NCBI GenBank assembly: GCA_934593275.1 | Contig: CAKTQE010000004.1 | Coordinates: 1-64,000, forward strand | Length of the DNA: 64,000 nucleotides | Source: an uncultured Oscillospiraceae bacterium | GTDB taxonomy: Bacteria > Bacillota > Clostridia > Oscillospirales > Oscillospiraceae | Direction: 5' to 3' | In this document: piece by piece, positions 50,139 to 59,700 of the stretch | Numbering within the stretch: position 1 is the first letter of the stretch | How the letters are laid out: each line of letters begins with the position of its first letter | Notes under the pieces: model-generated | The model's database searches: none | What the model saw: only the letters and a program-made list of their open reading frames with translations | What the model was told of the DNA's origin: nothing | Translations under genes and position numbers: made by a program

Positions 50139-50454
50139 CGATACTTCACACCGCAGACTGCAAAACGGCACGTGGAACGGGCAAAAGATCATTTCCTCCG
50201 AATGGCTTCGGGAAATGCTTTCCCCGCGCAGGATCGAAAGCGGCACTTTCAGCGGAAAGTCTTACGGCTATCTTTGGTGGAGCGTGCATCCGGAAAGAAA
50301 TGTTTATGCCGCAATCGGTGACAGCGGCAATGTGATCTATGTTGATCCGAACGAGAAAATCCTTGTTGCGGTTTCTTCCTGTTTTCGGCCGGCTGTACAT
50401 GACCGCGTTGACTTTATTGAACATATTCTGCTGCCGATCATACAAAATCATTGA
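50125..50454 (+). pseudogene. C-terminal fragment of a beta-lactamase-family serine hydrolase
   Basis: From about 50167 the frame reads NGTWNGQKIISSEWLREML, SYGYLWWSVH, YAAIGDSGNVIYV and VAVSSCF. This is the conserved C-terminal third of class C beta-lactamase-like serine hydrolases. The N-terminal SxxK and YxN motifs are missing, so it is inactive. It was presumably joined to the hydrolase gene by a deletion. Confidence 0.75.
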
Positions 50455-50477
50455 TAAGAGATAACAGGAGAAACACC

Positions 50478-50809
50478 ATGTCAGAAAAGAATATCACCAT
50501 TCGCTTAGAAACCGAAAACGATTACCGCGCCGTCGAAAACCTGACCCGCGAGTCCTTTTGGAATGTCTACCGCCCCGGCTGCATGGAGCACTATGTGCTG
50601 CACTGCTATCGGGATGACCCGGCTTTCGACCAGGGGCGGACTATTTCCTCATCAAGGAGCTGACACCGGGCTTTTTGGACGGCATCTCCGGAACTTACAA
50701 GGATCCAGAGAGATATTTCGTTTGCGAGAAGGAGCCTGAAGCGTTTGAACAGTTTGAAGCGGCCTTCCCGGAGAAGGAAAAGCTCAAGCTGCCGGGGCAG
50801 CTGTTCTGA
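50478..50809 (+). pseudogene. GNAT acetyltransferase gene with internal deletion and frameshift
   Basis: ATG 50478 follows GGAGAAACACC. The first 55 residues (TIRLETENDYRAVENLTRESFWNVY) are a GNAT N-terminus, and the frame then closes near 50663. A different frame continues with LIKELTPGFLDGISGTYKD and ERYFVCEKEPEAF to a stop at 50809, the usual C-terminus of the same family. The acetyl-CoA binding core between them is lost. Confidence 0.75.
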
Positions 50810-50823
50810 GCAGGAGATAAACA

Positions 50824-51192
50824 ATGGCATCCAGTAAAGAGTATCTTCATTTCATTCTGGAACAACTATCCGATTTGGACGATGTTTCTTACCGCCCTAT
50901 GATGGGAGAATTTATCCTCTTTTATCACGGTAAAATCGTCGGTGGGATCTATGATGATCGATTGCTTGTAAAGAAAACAAGATCCGCTTTGGAACTTATG
51001 CCCGCGGCAATTTGTGAGTTCCCGTATGAGGGAGCGAAAGAAATGCTGCTGGTGGATAAAGTTGACAGCAAAGAGTTTCTTACAAGACTGTTTGAGGCAA
51101 TGTACGATGAGTTGCCGTCGCCAAAACGAAAGAACAACGGCATTGGAGGAATAACCGATGAACTATATTCGGATCACAAAAGAAAATATTGA
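50824..51192 (+). CDS. TfoX/Sxy-family protein
   Basis: A 122-residue protein with the TfoX N-terminal domain (SSKEYLHFILEQLSDLDDVSYRPMMGEFILFYHGK, as pieces SYRPMMGEFILF and IYDDRLLVK). The length is that of the short single-domain form. In Proteobacteria Sxy/TfoX controls competence, but single-domain Firmicute members have no proven role. ATG 50824 has AGGAG upstream. The 3' end overlaps the next gene by 35 bases, so the two are co-translated. Confidence 0.85.
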   Translation: MASSKEYLHFILEQLSDLDDVSYRPMMGEFILFYHGKIVGGIYDDRLLVKKTRSALELMPAAICEFPYEGAKEMLLVDKVDSKEFLTRLFEAMYDELPSPKRKNNGIGGITDELYSDHKRKY

Positions 51193-51898
51193 CAAGGAAC
51201 ATATCTGCTGCGCCATGTCCGGCAAGCAGAGCTTCGCAAAAAAGGAATGGCTGCGGCTGCACTTTGATGACGGACTTGTCTTCTATCGCAGCGAGGAACG
51301 CGGCAAATGCTTTATCGAATACATTCCGGCTGAAAACGCATGGGTGCCTATTGAGGCAGACGGCTACCTTTACATTGACTGCCTGTGGGTATCCGGTTCC
51401 ATGAAGGGACACGGATACTCAAACGATTTGCTGGAGGAATGTATCCGGGACGCTAAGACACAGGGGAAGAAAGGCATTTGCATTCTGTGCGCAGAGGGCC
51501 GGAAGCGGGAATTTCTCGCTGACCCGAAATATCTTACTCACAAGGGGTTCCGTGTGGCAGATATCTCCGACTGCGGGATCAATCTCATGTACCTTCCCAT
51601 TAAACCGTCCGCACAGATGCCAAAGTTCCGGGAATGCGCAAAGCATCCGGCGATTGAGGATAACGGTTTTGTCCTGTATTACACCGATCAGTGTCCCTAC
51701 ACCTATTATTGGGTGCCACGGGTGCAGGAGGTTGCGAAGGAACACGGTATCCCGTTCAAGGTTATCCATATCACGGATAAAGAAAGCGCGCAGAATGTAC
51801 CTGCACCGGTCACGACCTATGCCCTGTTCCGGAACGGTCAGTTTCTAACACAGAGTATTCAGTCGGATAAAAAATTTCTGGCGCTGGCGGGCTTGTAA
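51158..51898 (+). CDS. GNAT acetyltransferase with YoaP-like C-terminal domain
   Basis: A 246-residue protein. The N-terminal GNAT part has LYIDCLWVSGSMKGHGYSNDLLEECIRDA, given here as the parts LYIDCLWVSG and GHGYSNDLLEEC (the acetyl-CoA loop), then GKKGICILCA and FLADPKYLTHKGF. The C-terminal 80 residues (VLYYTDQCPYTYYWVP, then VPAPVTTYALFRNGQF) form the YoaP domain, which resembles a thioredoxin-like fold. The start lies inside the TfoX gene, with GGAGG upstream. The substrate is unknown. Confidence 0.87.
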   Translation: MNYIRITKENIDKEHICCAMSGKQSFAKKEWLRLHFDDGLVFYRSEERGKCFIEYIPAENAWVPIEADGYLYIDCLWVSGSMKGHGYSNDLLEECIRDAKTQGKKGICILCAEGRKREFLADPKYLTHKGFRVADISDCGINLMYLPIKPSAQMPKFRECAKHPAIEDNGFVLYYTDQCPYTYYWVPRVQEVAKEHGIPFKVIHITDKESAQNVPAPVTTYALFRNGQFLTQSIQSDKKFLALAGL

Positions 51899-51961
51899 AA
51901 CGGATTGTAGCGAGATGCAAGCATGCGATGCTGCCAAAAAGATAACAGGAGGCAATAACCA

Positions 51962-52510
51962 TTGCAATACGAAAAAGAAATGATCTTAAAGGACGGCGCA
52001 AAATGCTTTCTTCGCGGAGCGTGTGAAGCTGATGCCGCCGAAGTACTCCGCACTTTTAATCTCACGCATACAGAAACAGAGTATCTTCTGACCTATCCGG
52101 AGGAAAATTCGTTTACCGTCCAAGAGGAAGCAAAATTTTTGAAGGCGCACAGCGAAAGCAAAAATGCCATTGAAATTGCGGCGTTCGTTGACGGCAGAAT
52201 CGCCGGAACAGCGGGCATTGATCCGATCGGTGACAAGGAAAAGCTTCGCCACCGCGCAGACTTCGGCATCGCTGTTGAAAAAGCCTACTGGGGGCGCGGC
52301 ATTGGGAAAGCCCTGACGCTTGCGTGCATCGAATGTGCGAGGCATGCGGGTTATTTGCAAATTGAGTTGGAAGTCGTAGCGGAGAACGCATCTGCTGTCC
52401 GACTGTATGAATCGGTCGGATTTCGGGAGTATGGTCGCAATCCCAAAGGCTTCCGTGCAAGAAGCGGCTGGCAGACGCTTGTTCTTATGAGGCTAGAACT
52501 CGATTCTTAA
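51962..52510 (+). CDS. GNAT-family N-acetyltransferase
   Basis: A 182-residue acetyltransferase. The acetyl-CoA motif is FGIAVEKAYWGRGIGKALTL, followed by IELEVVAENASAVRLYESVGF, in parts: VAENASAVRLYESVGF. TTG 51962 follows AGGAGGCAATAACC at good spacing; an ATG at 51980 is an alternative that loses six residues. It is intact, unlike the acetyltransferase at 50478. The substrate is unknown. It stands apart from neighbours by 63 and 150 bases. Confidence 0.85.
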   Translation: MQYEKEMILKDGAKCFLRGACEADAAEVLRTFNLTHTETEYLLTYPEENSFTVQEEAKFLKAHSESKNAIEIAAFVDGRIAGTAGIDPIGDKEKLRHRADFGIAVEKAYWGRGIGKALTLACIECARHAGYLQIELEVVAENASAVRLYESVGFREYGRNPKGFRARSGWQTLVLMRLELDS

Positions 52511-52660
52511 CCAAGGCTTTAATCAACCAATAAAGCTATTGGCTGTGTGTTGCTGAGTGGTGAGCTTGTTATGTTCTATGCGTTCGCTGCGAAAAGGCAA
52601 GGAAAGTCGAGAGATCATTCTCCCAACACGGTATAATGTCTCTGTAAGGAGTTGAGAAGG

Positions 52661-53545
52661 ATGACGGAACAAGTATTGGCTGTCCAACGGATGCAGGACT
52701 ACATTGAAAAGAACAAAACAGAGGAGATCAGCTTGTCCGATCTTGCGCGGGCATCACTGTTTTCCCCTTGGTATGCCTATCGTCTGTTCCGGGACTGCCT
52801 TGGTCTGACACCGACCGAGTATATCCGTAAATACCGGCTCACACAGGCGGCAAAAGAGCTACAGAGCGGAGATGTCAAAGTCATCGACGCGGCCTACGAT
52901 GCCGGGTTTACCAATGTGGATACTTTCACGCGGGCATTTTACCGGGAGTTCGGGCTGAATCCGAGCGACTATATGAAAAATCCCGTTCCTATTCCGTTCT
53001 TCATTCCTTACGGCGCAAAATATCGTGAACTGAGAAAGGAGAACATCGACGTGTCCAACATTCAACCGATTTTCATACAGGTCATCCGCAAGCCGGAACG
53101 TCTGTGTATCATCAAACGCGGCAGGCAGGCGGCAGACTATTTCCCCTACTGCGAGGAAGTCAGCTGCGATGTGTGGGGCATCCTTATGAGCATGAAGTCA
53201 CTCTGCGGAGAGCCGGTTTCCATGTGGCTGCCCGAAAAGTACAAAAAGCCGGACACCTCTACCTATGTGCAGGGCGTGGAAGTCGAAACCGATTATATGG
53301 GGATGATCCCAGAGGGATTCGACACCATTCATCTGCCTGAGGCGGAATATCTGATGTTTCAGGGTCAGCCCTTCCGGGAGGAAGATTACTGCGAAGCCAT
53401 CCGCACCGTGCAGGCGGCGATGGACAGCTATGATCCGTCCGTCGTCGGCTACCGCTGGGACGACGAGAACCCGCGCATCCAGCTTGAACCCCGTGGCGGG
53501 CGCGGCTATATCGAGCTGCGAGCAGTCAGGAGGATTCAAAAATGA
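52661..53545 (+). CDS. AraC-family regulator with GyrI-like effector domain
   Basis: A 294-residue regulator. The N-terminal AraC DNA-binding domain (1-100) has the two helix-turn-helix units (SLSDLARASLFSPWYAYRLF and VIDAAYDAGFTNVDTFTRAF). The C-terminal part (about 130-294) is a GyrI-like/RobA-type effector-binding domain. It includes ERLCIIKRGRQ, VWGILMSM, TDYMGMIPEGFDTI and GYRWDDENPRI. ATG 52661 has AAGGAG nine bases upstream, and a TATAAT lies at 52632. It is probably a multidrug- or stress-sensing activator. The right direct repeat begins 15 bases after its stop. Confidence 0.9.
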   Translation: MTEQVLAVQRMQDYIEKNKTEEISLSDLARASLFSPWYAYRLFRDCLGLTPTEYIRKYRLTQAAKELQSGDVKVIDAAYDAGFTNVDTFTRAFYREFGLNPSDYMKNPVPIPFFIPYGAKYRELRKENIDVSNIQPIFIQVIRKPERLCIIKRGRQAADYFPYCEEVSCDVWGILMSMKSLCGEPVSMWLPEKYKKPDTSTYVQGVEVETDYMGMIPEGFDTIHLPEAEYLMFQGQPFREEDYCEAIRTVQAAMDSYDPSVVGYRWDDENPRIQLEPRGGRGYIELRAVRRIQK

Positions 53546-53559
53546 GCGAAGCGATTTTT

Positions 53560-53646
53560 GACTTTGCTTCGCAAAGTCAGCAATCGTTTCCTGTCACTCG
53601 GGGGTACGTTCGTTCTTTCTCCACCGTAATTCGAACCCATCTAAAT
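53560..53646 (+). repeat. 87-bp direct repeat, right copy, bounding the island
   Basis: Same length and orientation as 46379-46465, with mismatches concentrated in short pairs. The tRNA-derived TCCTGTCACTCGGGG core is identical. Positioned just after the AraC gene and just before the adhesin terminator. Confidence 0.8.
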
Positions 53647-53649
53647 ATT

Positions 53650-53681
53650 CTGCCCCAACCTCCTTGCGGAGGTTGGGGCAG
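53650..53681. terminator. Terminator-like hairpin after the giant adhesin gene
   Basis: A perfect stem CTGCCCCAACCTCC / GGAGGTTGGGGCAG with a TTGC loop lies 29 bases beyond the adhesin stop. The following T run is weak on both strands. Confidence 0.6.
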
Positions 53682-53709
53682 TTTGCTTGGTTGTTGCTGA
53701 AGAGAAGCC

Positions 53710-56700
53710 TTACGGTCTGTCTAAGGGGGCTGTGAGGGCTGCGCTGCAGATTTCCTCGGAGGGCACCGTCAGGGGGGTCTCGTCCAGTTCGGCACTGAGG
53801 GGGATCTCCTGGTTTTCGGGGTCCAGGGTGATGAGGTAGTCCCCGTCTGGCAGTGCTTCCAGGTGGATCAGGACTGCGCTGTTTCCTACACGGAACAGGA
53901 GCCATCTGTAGCCCTGGGATGTCATGGACTGGATGGTTGCCCGGTTCAGGTGCAGATGTCGCAGGCTGTGGGTCAGGGTGATGCCGTCGGCTTCCAATGC
54001 CCAGATGTAGAGGACATCGCCTTGAATTTCTTCCAATCTCTGTCCAGTGACGGTAACGCTGCGGGTACCCCATACCTCTTTCAGTGTGAGGGTCTCCCCT
54101 GCCAGGGTTTCGGGACGAAGTCTTGCAAAGCCATAGGGCATGAATCGGAAGTCTCTGTCGCTGACGATGTTTCCAAATCCACGGATGAGGGCCTGCATGG
54201 CAACGCTGTAAATATTCCGTACAAAGATGCTGCCAAACCTGCTGTGAATATGGACATCGCCGGGTACACGGATGATGAGAGGTTTCTTTTCAGAGCCAAT
54301 ATCGCCCAGTGCGTCCAGTTCCAGAGTTCCTGCTGTGATGTGTTCCGGAACACCGTCTCCGGCTCCTATGCCGCCATTTACATCGATGTCTACACGGTCG
54401 CCCTGAATATGGTCGATAATCACATCTTTCAGGAAGTCCAGATACACTTCCACACCCTTTGCGGAAACCCGGTCCGTATCCACCACCAGATGGTGTTCTT
54501 CCTGCCCGATGGAGCTGCCTGTCCCGGCGGTCAGGTGCAGGGTACCCGCTGTGATGTTTGCGGTTCCCTCCGGAACGGTCCCTGCCGTCAGGTGGCCGCC
54601 GGCTTTCACGTTGACCAGGCCGTTGGCGGTCAAATCCCCGATTTTAAGGTCTCCGGCATTATTCACAGTGATGTTCTCTGCCGCCATGCCGGAAATACCG
54701 TCCACATCGGTCCGCACATCCAGGCTGCCGCCCAGTGCGTTGGCTTCCAGGTGGGAGCCGCCCAGCACGGAGTCGGAAGTGATGCCGCCGGTGCTGTCCA
54801 GACGGAGATCCGCGTTCTCAGGATTTTGTACCTCGCCCAGGTGCATGTCGCCCTGCTCCGACAGGTTTATATTGCCGCCGGATTTCAGGTTGGTTTTTCC
54901 GCCTACCTGGGTATCCAGGGCGTTGTCCTCTTCACCGATGCTGCCTCCCGCGTTCAGGGTCAGGTCGCCGCCTGTTTGCACCGAGGGTGGCGTATTTCTG
55001 GCGTTTTCCAGAGCCTTATCCGCATCCGTCTGGGCCTTTTGGGCCTCATCCAGAAGTTTCTGGGCTTTCTGGGCCGCCGCATCCGCCAAAGCACGCTGGT
55101 CTTCCGCATTCTTCTGGGCCTGGTCTGCCAGAGCCTGGCTTGCATCCCGGAGCTTGCGCAGGTTTTCCAGCTGATTTTGAAGGTCCGTAACATCAGCCTT
55201 GGGGTCTGCTGCCAGAGTGTCCTTCAGCTTCTTCTCGGCTTCTTCAACCCGCTTCTGGGCCTGGTCTGCCAGGGCCTGTTTTTGGGCCGCGGTCTGTTCC
55301 AGAGAGGAGGCGTATTGATCCCTTACAGTGGCCTCTGCCTGGGCGGCATCTGCCAGATTCTTGGCGTCGTTCGCTTTCTTCTGGCTGTCTGCCGCCTCCG
55401 CTGTGGCGTTGCCGTTGGCATCGGTTATGCTGCCCGGAGCGGTAAGAACGGTATCTGTTCCGGAAACCACCCGGTCAATGGTCAGGTCGCCGGTGATTTC
55501 CTCCAGGTCTATGCGGTCCTTGGCGGTGGCCGTCAGCGTACCGGAGCCGGTATTGCCACTGGCGGTATCCACCCGCAAGGGGTCTTCGGGGGAGCCGATG
55601 CTGCCGCCTGCGGAAAGGATGATATGATCCGCGGAAACCAAGGAACTGTCCTCTGCGCCCAGAATGTCTCCCACCGCGCGGAGTTCTGCTGTGCCGCCTG
55701 CCGTAACCGTACCCACCGGCATATCGCCGCTGCCATTGGCACTGGCTGCCGTGTTGTCAACGGTCAGGTTGCAGTCTGCCTCAATGTTCAGCTTGCCATT
55801 CTGGGTGTCAGCCGTTACATAGAGGTCTTCCTGGGTCTTGAGGTTTACGTCCGCTTCCGCCGAGGCCGTCAGATGGTCTGCGATTTTCACCGTAATAGGT
55901 GCCTGTTCCGTGCCGATTTGGGCATCCGTCGAATGGAGGGTGCCGGTGGTACCCCGGATGTTGGGCGTACCCGCTGCCTTTTGCTCCGGCGTCCGGGTAT
56001 CGGCAAGGATACCGGGGGCCTGGACGGAAACATGGTCCGCTGCCGTCAGGCTGCCAAGGCCCATATTGCCGGTCTGTTCCGCCACATAGATGTTGCCGGT
56101 CTGCGCATTGGCATCCAGCCGCTTGGCAACGCTCAGGTCATCCAGCCGTACCCAGTCGTAAACCAGGTCCACATCCATGGTCCATACAAAGCGTTTCTGG
56201 CCCTGTTCGTCCACAGAAATCTCACCGTGGACCTTTTGGGTACCGGGAAGGACATTGACCACCACGCCGGGGGCTTCTTCCACCTGTTCTGTGATTATGG
56301 GCTTGTCCTGGGTGCCGATGCTGCCGCTGGCATTCAGACGGATGTTTTCGCCGGTGATATGGGGTCCGTCTCCCGCGGCAAGGATGCTGCCGCTTTGTAC
56401 ATCCAGATATACATCTCCCCGCTCGGATTTGATGTTTTCGGCGGTGAGGTTGCTGGTGCCGGTAACGGCCAGGTAAATATCTCCGTCATTGTAAAGGGAG
56501 GTCACGCCTGTGCTGACACCGATTTCCCCATGGAACGCGCGGGGTTCTGTTTCGCCGGTATCCTGAGAGGTGGGTGTTTCATGCTCCCGAATGGCTTTCT
56601 GGAACAGTTCTTCCCATTCCTCATCCGTCAGCAGTTCTCCAATGAGCCGGTCCAGGTTTTCAATAGGCTGTTTGTCGGTTTTGCCGCCGGTTTGGATGTC

Positions 56701-59700
56701 CAGCAGTTGTGCCAGGAATTTCTGCTGTTCTTCGGCATTCGTTGTTTTCAGAGCGGTGTAGATGGCATCCACGGCACCGGAACCCTGTTGCAGAATGGCT
56801 TTCATGGTCGATTCCGCATGGTTGGGGTTCAGGAGGCTCTGCTTTTGCTCCTGAGAAAGACCGTTGAGCATTCCCAGGTTTTGCAGCAGCTCTTCCCGCT
56901 TCTGGTCCCCCAGAATGCCCGCCAGGGCCTTGCTGTCCAGCTCTGCGCCGATCATGGACTTGACCGCCGTACCGTCCAGAATGTCCTCCAGCTTGCGGCC
57001 ACCTACTGTGAAGCGGTGGGCCAGGTCTGCGGATTCTGGCAGTTTAAAGGTGGTTTCTGCCGTCTCGGTGGAGATGTTCTTCAGGTAGTCGCCAACCAGG
57101 CCTTCTTTTCCGGTTTCGGGGTCTCGGCCGGGGAACTCATTGACCTTGGGGTTATCCCGGGTGGTGATGCAGTAGCCATCCAGCAGCCGCTCATCCTGGG
57201 TCATCCACATGGGTTTCATGGTCTGCTCCTGTGCCACGATCAGCTCCAGGACATCCACATAGAGGTCGCCTACCTTGGGAAGCTTCATGGTCAGCTCCGC
57301 GGGGATATCCACCACCAGCCAATTGTCCTTGGTTCCCACGCTGCCGGCACTGAGGCTGAACAGCGCGTTGGTGTTGTTATCCGTATCCGCATACTTTACG
57401 AATGCCCGGTTTCCGTAGCCCTGTTCATAGGTTTCAAAGCTGGTGCCGCCCTGGGTCCTCATGCCAAAGGTGCCGCCTACGGAAACGGTGTTTTTGCTTC
57501 CCTCCGACATCCAGTCGTCAAAGCGCATATCCGCTCCCGCCTGGAAGTCCGTGGTGGTTTGCCAGGTCCGCAGCTTGGTCAGAGTCACGCTGCCGGTCTC
57601 CGCCTGGGCCTTGAGGGTTCCGCCGGTGACGGTCATGTTGCCGCCCACGGTCAGATCCTTGTGGGCCGTCAGCTGGGCCTCGCTGTCTGCCAGGGTCACA
57701 TTGCCCTTGGTTTCAATGCTGCCGGTGCTGCTGGTCTCCCTCAGGGTGCTGCCGGTGACCGCTTGGTCGCCGCCGACTGTGATGTTGCCCTTGGCATCCT
57801 TGGTGACGGTGCTGTCGCCGGTAATGGTTTCGTCGCCGCCTACAGTGATGTGGCCCTTGGCGGTCTTGGTGACTTCGCTGCCGGAGATGGTTTCATTTCT
57901 GGTGACTGCAATGCCGCCCTCGGTGCTGGTCTCTGCCAGGGTGCTGCCGGTGACTGTCTGGTCGCCGCCTACGGTGATGTCGCCCTCGGCGGTCTTGGTG
58001 ACCTTGCTGTCGGTGACGGTTTCGTTGCCGCCCACTGCAATGGAGCCGCCGGTGCTGGTCTCCGTCAGGGTGCTGCCGGTGACCTCTCGGTTGCCGTCGA
58101 CTGTGATGTTGCCCTTGGCCTTCTTGGTGACGGTGCTGCCGCCGGTGACGGTTTCGTTGCCGGTCACGTGGATGGTTCCGGCATCAATGTCCACTGTGCC
58201 GCCATTGGTGACTGTCAGAGCTTCGGTCTTGACGGTTCCCGGTGCTTGCACCTGCAAGGTGCTGCCCGGGTCTGTGACCGTGATGGTCTTGAGCTCCACG
58301 TTGCCGGGGCTGGTTGCTGTTTTCCTGTTGGTTCGGATAGAAGCTTTGCCTCCGTTAAGCACGGTCAGGGTCTTGTCCGCTGCGGTCACGCTGCCGTCTG
58401 CCGTTTCCAGCTTCCAGGTCACACCGTCAACCACAATGTTGCCATCCAGGCTGGTGTCGCCCTGGTCGATGTAAACATAGGTATCCTTAACGATGACTTG
58501 CTCCATATCCTGGTTCAGGAACTCAACTTCCTTGGCCTGGATGTTCAGCGGCTTGTCTTCCGTACCGATGGAGCCTTTGCCGCCGGCAGAGATGATGGTG
58601 GCTTTCTCCTTTGCTATCACACAGGGGGCCTTGGGGTCATCATTGCCATTGAACAGGGAGCCATTGGGGTCATTGACACGGATCTCTACATTTTTTCCGG
58701 CGGTAATGTTCTTGACCGTATAGTCGGTGCCGCTTTCCACTGTAGGAATCTTCTGTGTTGCCGGTGCGTCCACCATGACCACGGAGCCATCGGAACCGGC
58801 CTTGACATAGGCGGGGTTGCCGTCTTTGTCATAGGTGGCAAACTCCATGAATGTGATTTCTTTCAGGTCGTCCTGCGCCGGTCCCTTGTAAATCCGAAGT
58901 TCAACATTTCGTTGTGCCTTGGAATCATAGTAGAAAACCGTGATCACGCCGTCCTTGTTGACCTGAATCTTGTCCTTGAAAATCGGCTTCCAGCCGTCTT
59001 CTCCGTTTTCGGAATAGTAGAAAGTGCCGTCATACCGCCAATTGCCGGTGTTGCTGATTGTGTTGATGTCGTGGGCAATGTGGTCTGTCAGCCGTTCCAG
59101 GGTGATGTTCTGTCCTTTTAGGACAGTGATCTTGGGGCCTTGGTTCAGCGTAGGCGGAACCTTATAGAGGATATCCAGGGTCTCCGCTTCCGTCATGGTG
59201 TCGTCAGTTGCGGCGCAGTAGAACCGGCCCTGACGGTTCATCACATAGACATGGTTCTGGCTGTCCACATAGATGGTCTCGCCGTTTTCGTTGACACCGG
59301 TCAGGTTTTTGCTTACCGCCAGCTTGCCCAGTTCTTCCGCAATAAGCTTTGTGGAGGTGTAGACCTTGCCGTCAAACTTGGAGGCAAAGTCCCCCTTGAT
59401 ATTGACGATCAGGCCGCTCTTGGTCAGGTACATGGACTCGGTAACCTGGTAGGCATCGCTGCCGTTCACCACGGCGTTTTTCGGAAGATGGGTGGTGTTC
59501 AGGCCGATATCTGCGATTTTTCCGGTAAAGGTGATGGTATCGCCCGCACTTCCAAACCGCAGCACCAGAACCTGAGAATTCTGATCCTGGCTCTGCCGGG
59601 TGGGATCGATGAAGTTCTCCCGGGAGTTCATGTCGACCCGCACCCATTTTGAGCTTGCCGTAAAGGTCGCTACATGGTACGTTTCGGTCCATTCCTTGAC

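Noticed and set aside
53582..53600. Second tRNA-like T-arm sequence at the right repeat
   Set aside because: Only the 3' part of tRNA-Pro is present and no cloverleaf can be formed.
57640..58175. Short regular repeats resembling a CRISPR array
   Set aside because: The repeats are in frame, vary in sequence and encode protein; there are no unique spacers and no cas genes.
53863..59121. A 1752-codon open frame on the plus strand opposite the adhesin
   Set aside because: It mirrors the repetitive GC-rich adhesin; its composition (many Gly, Ala, Val, His in repeats) follows from the complement and not from coding selection.
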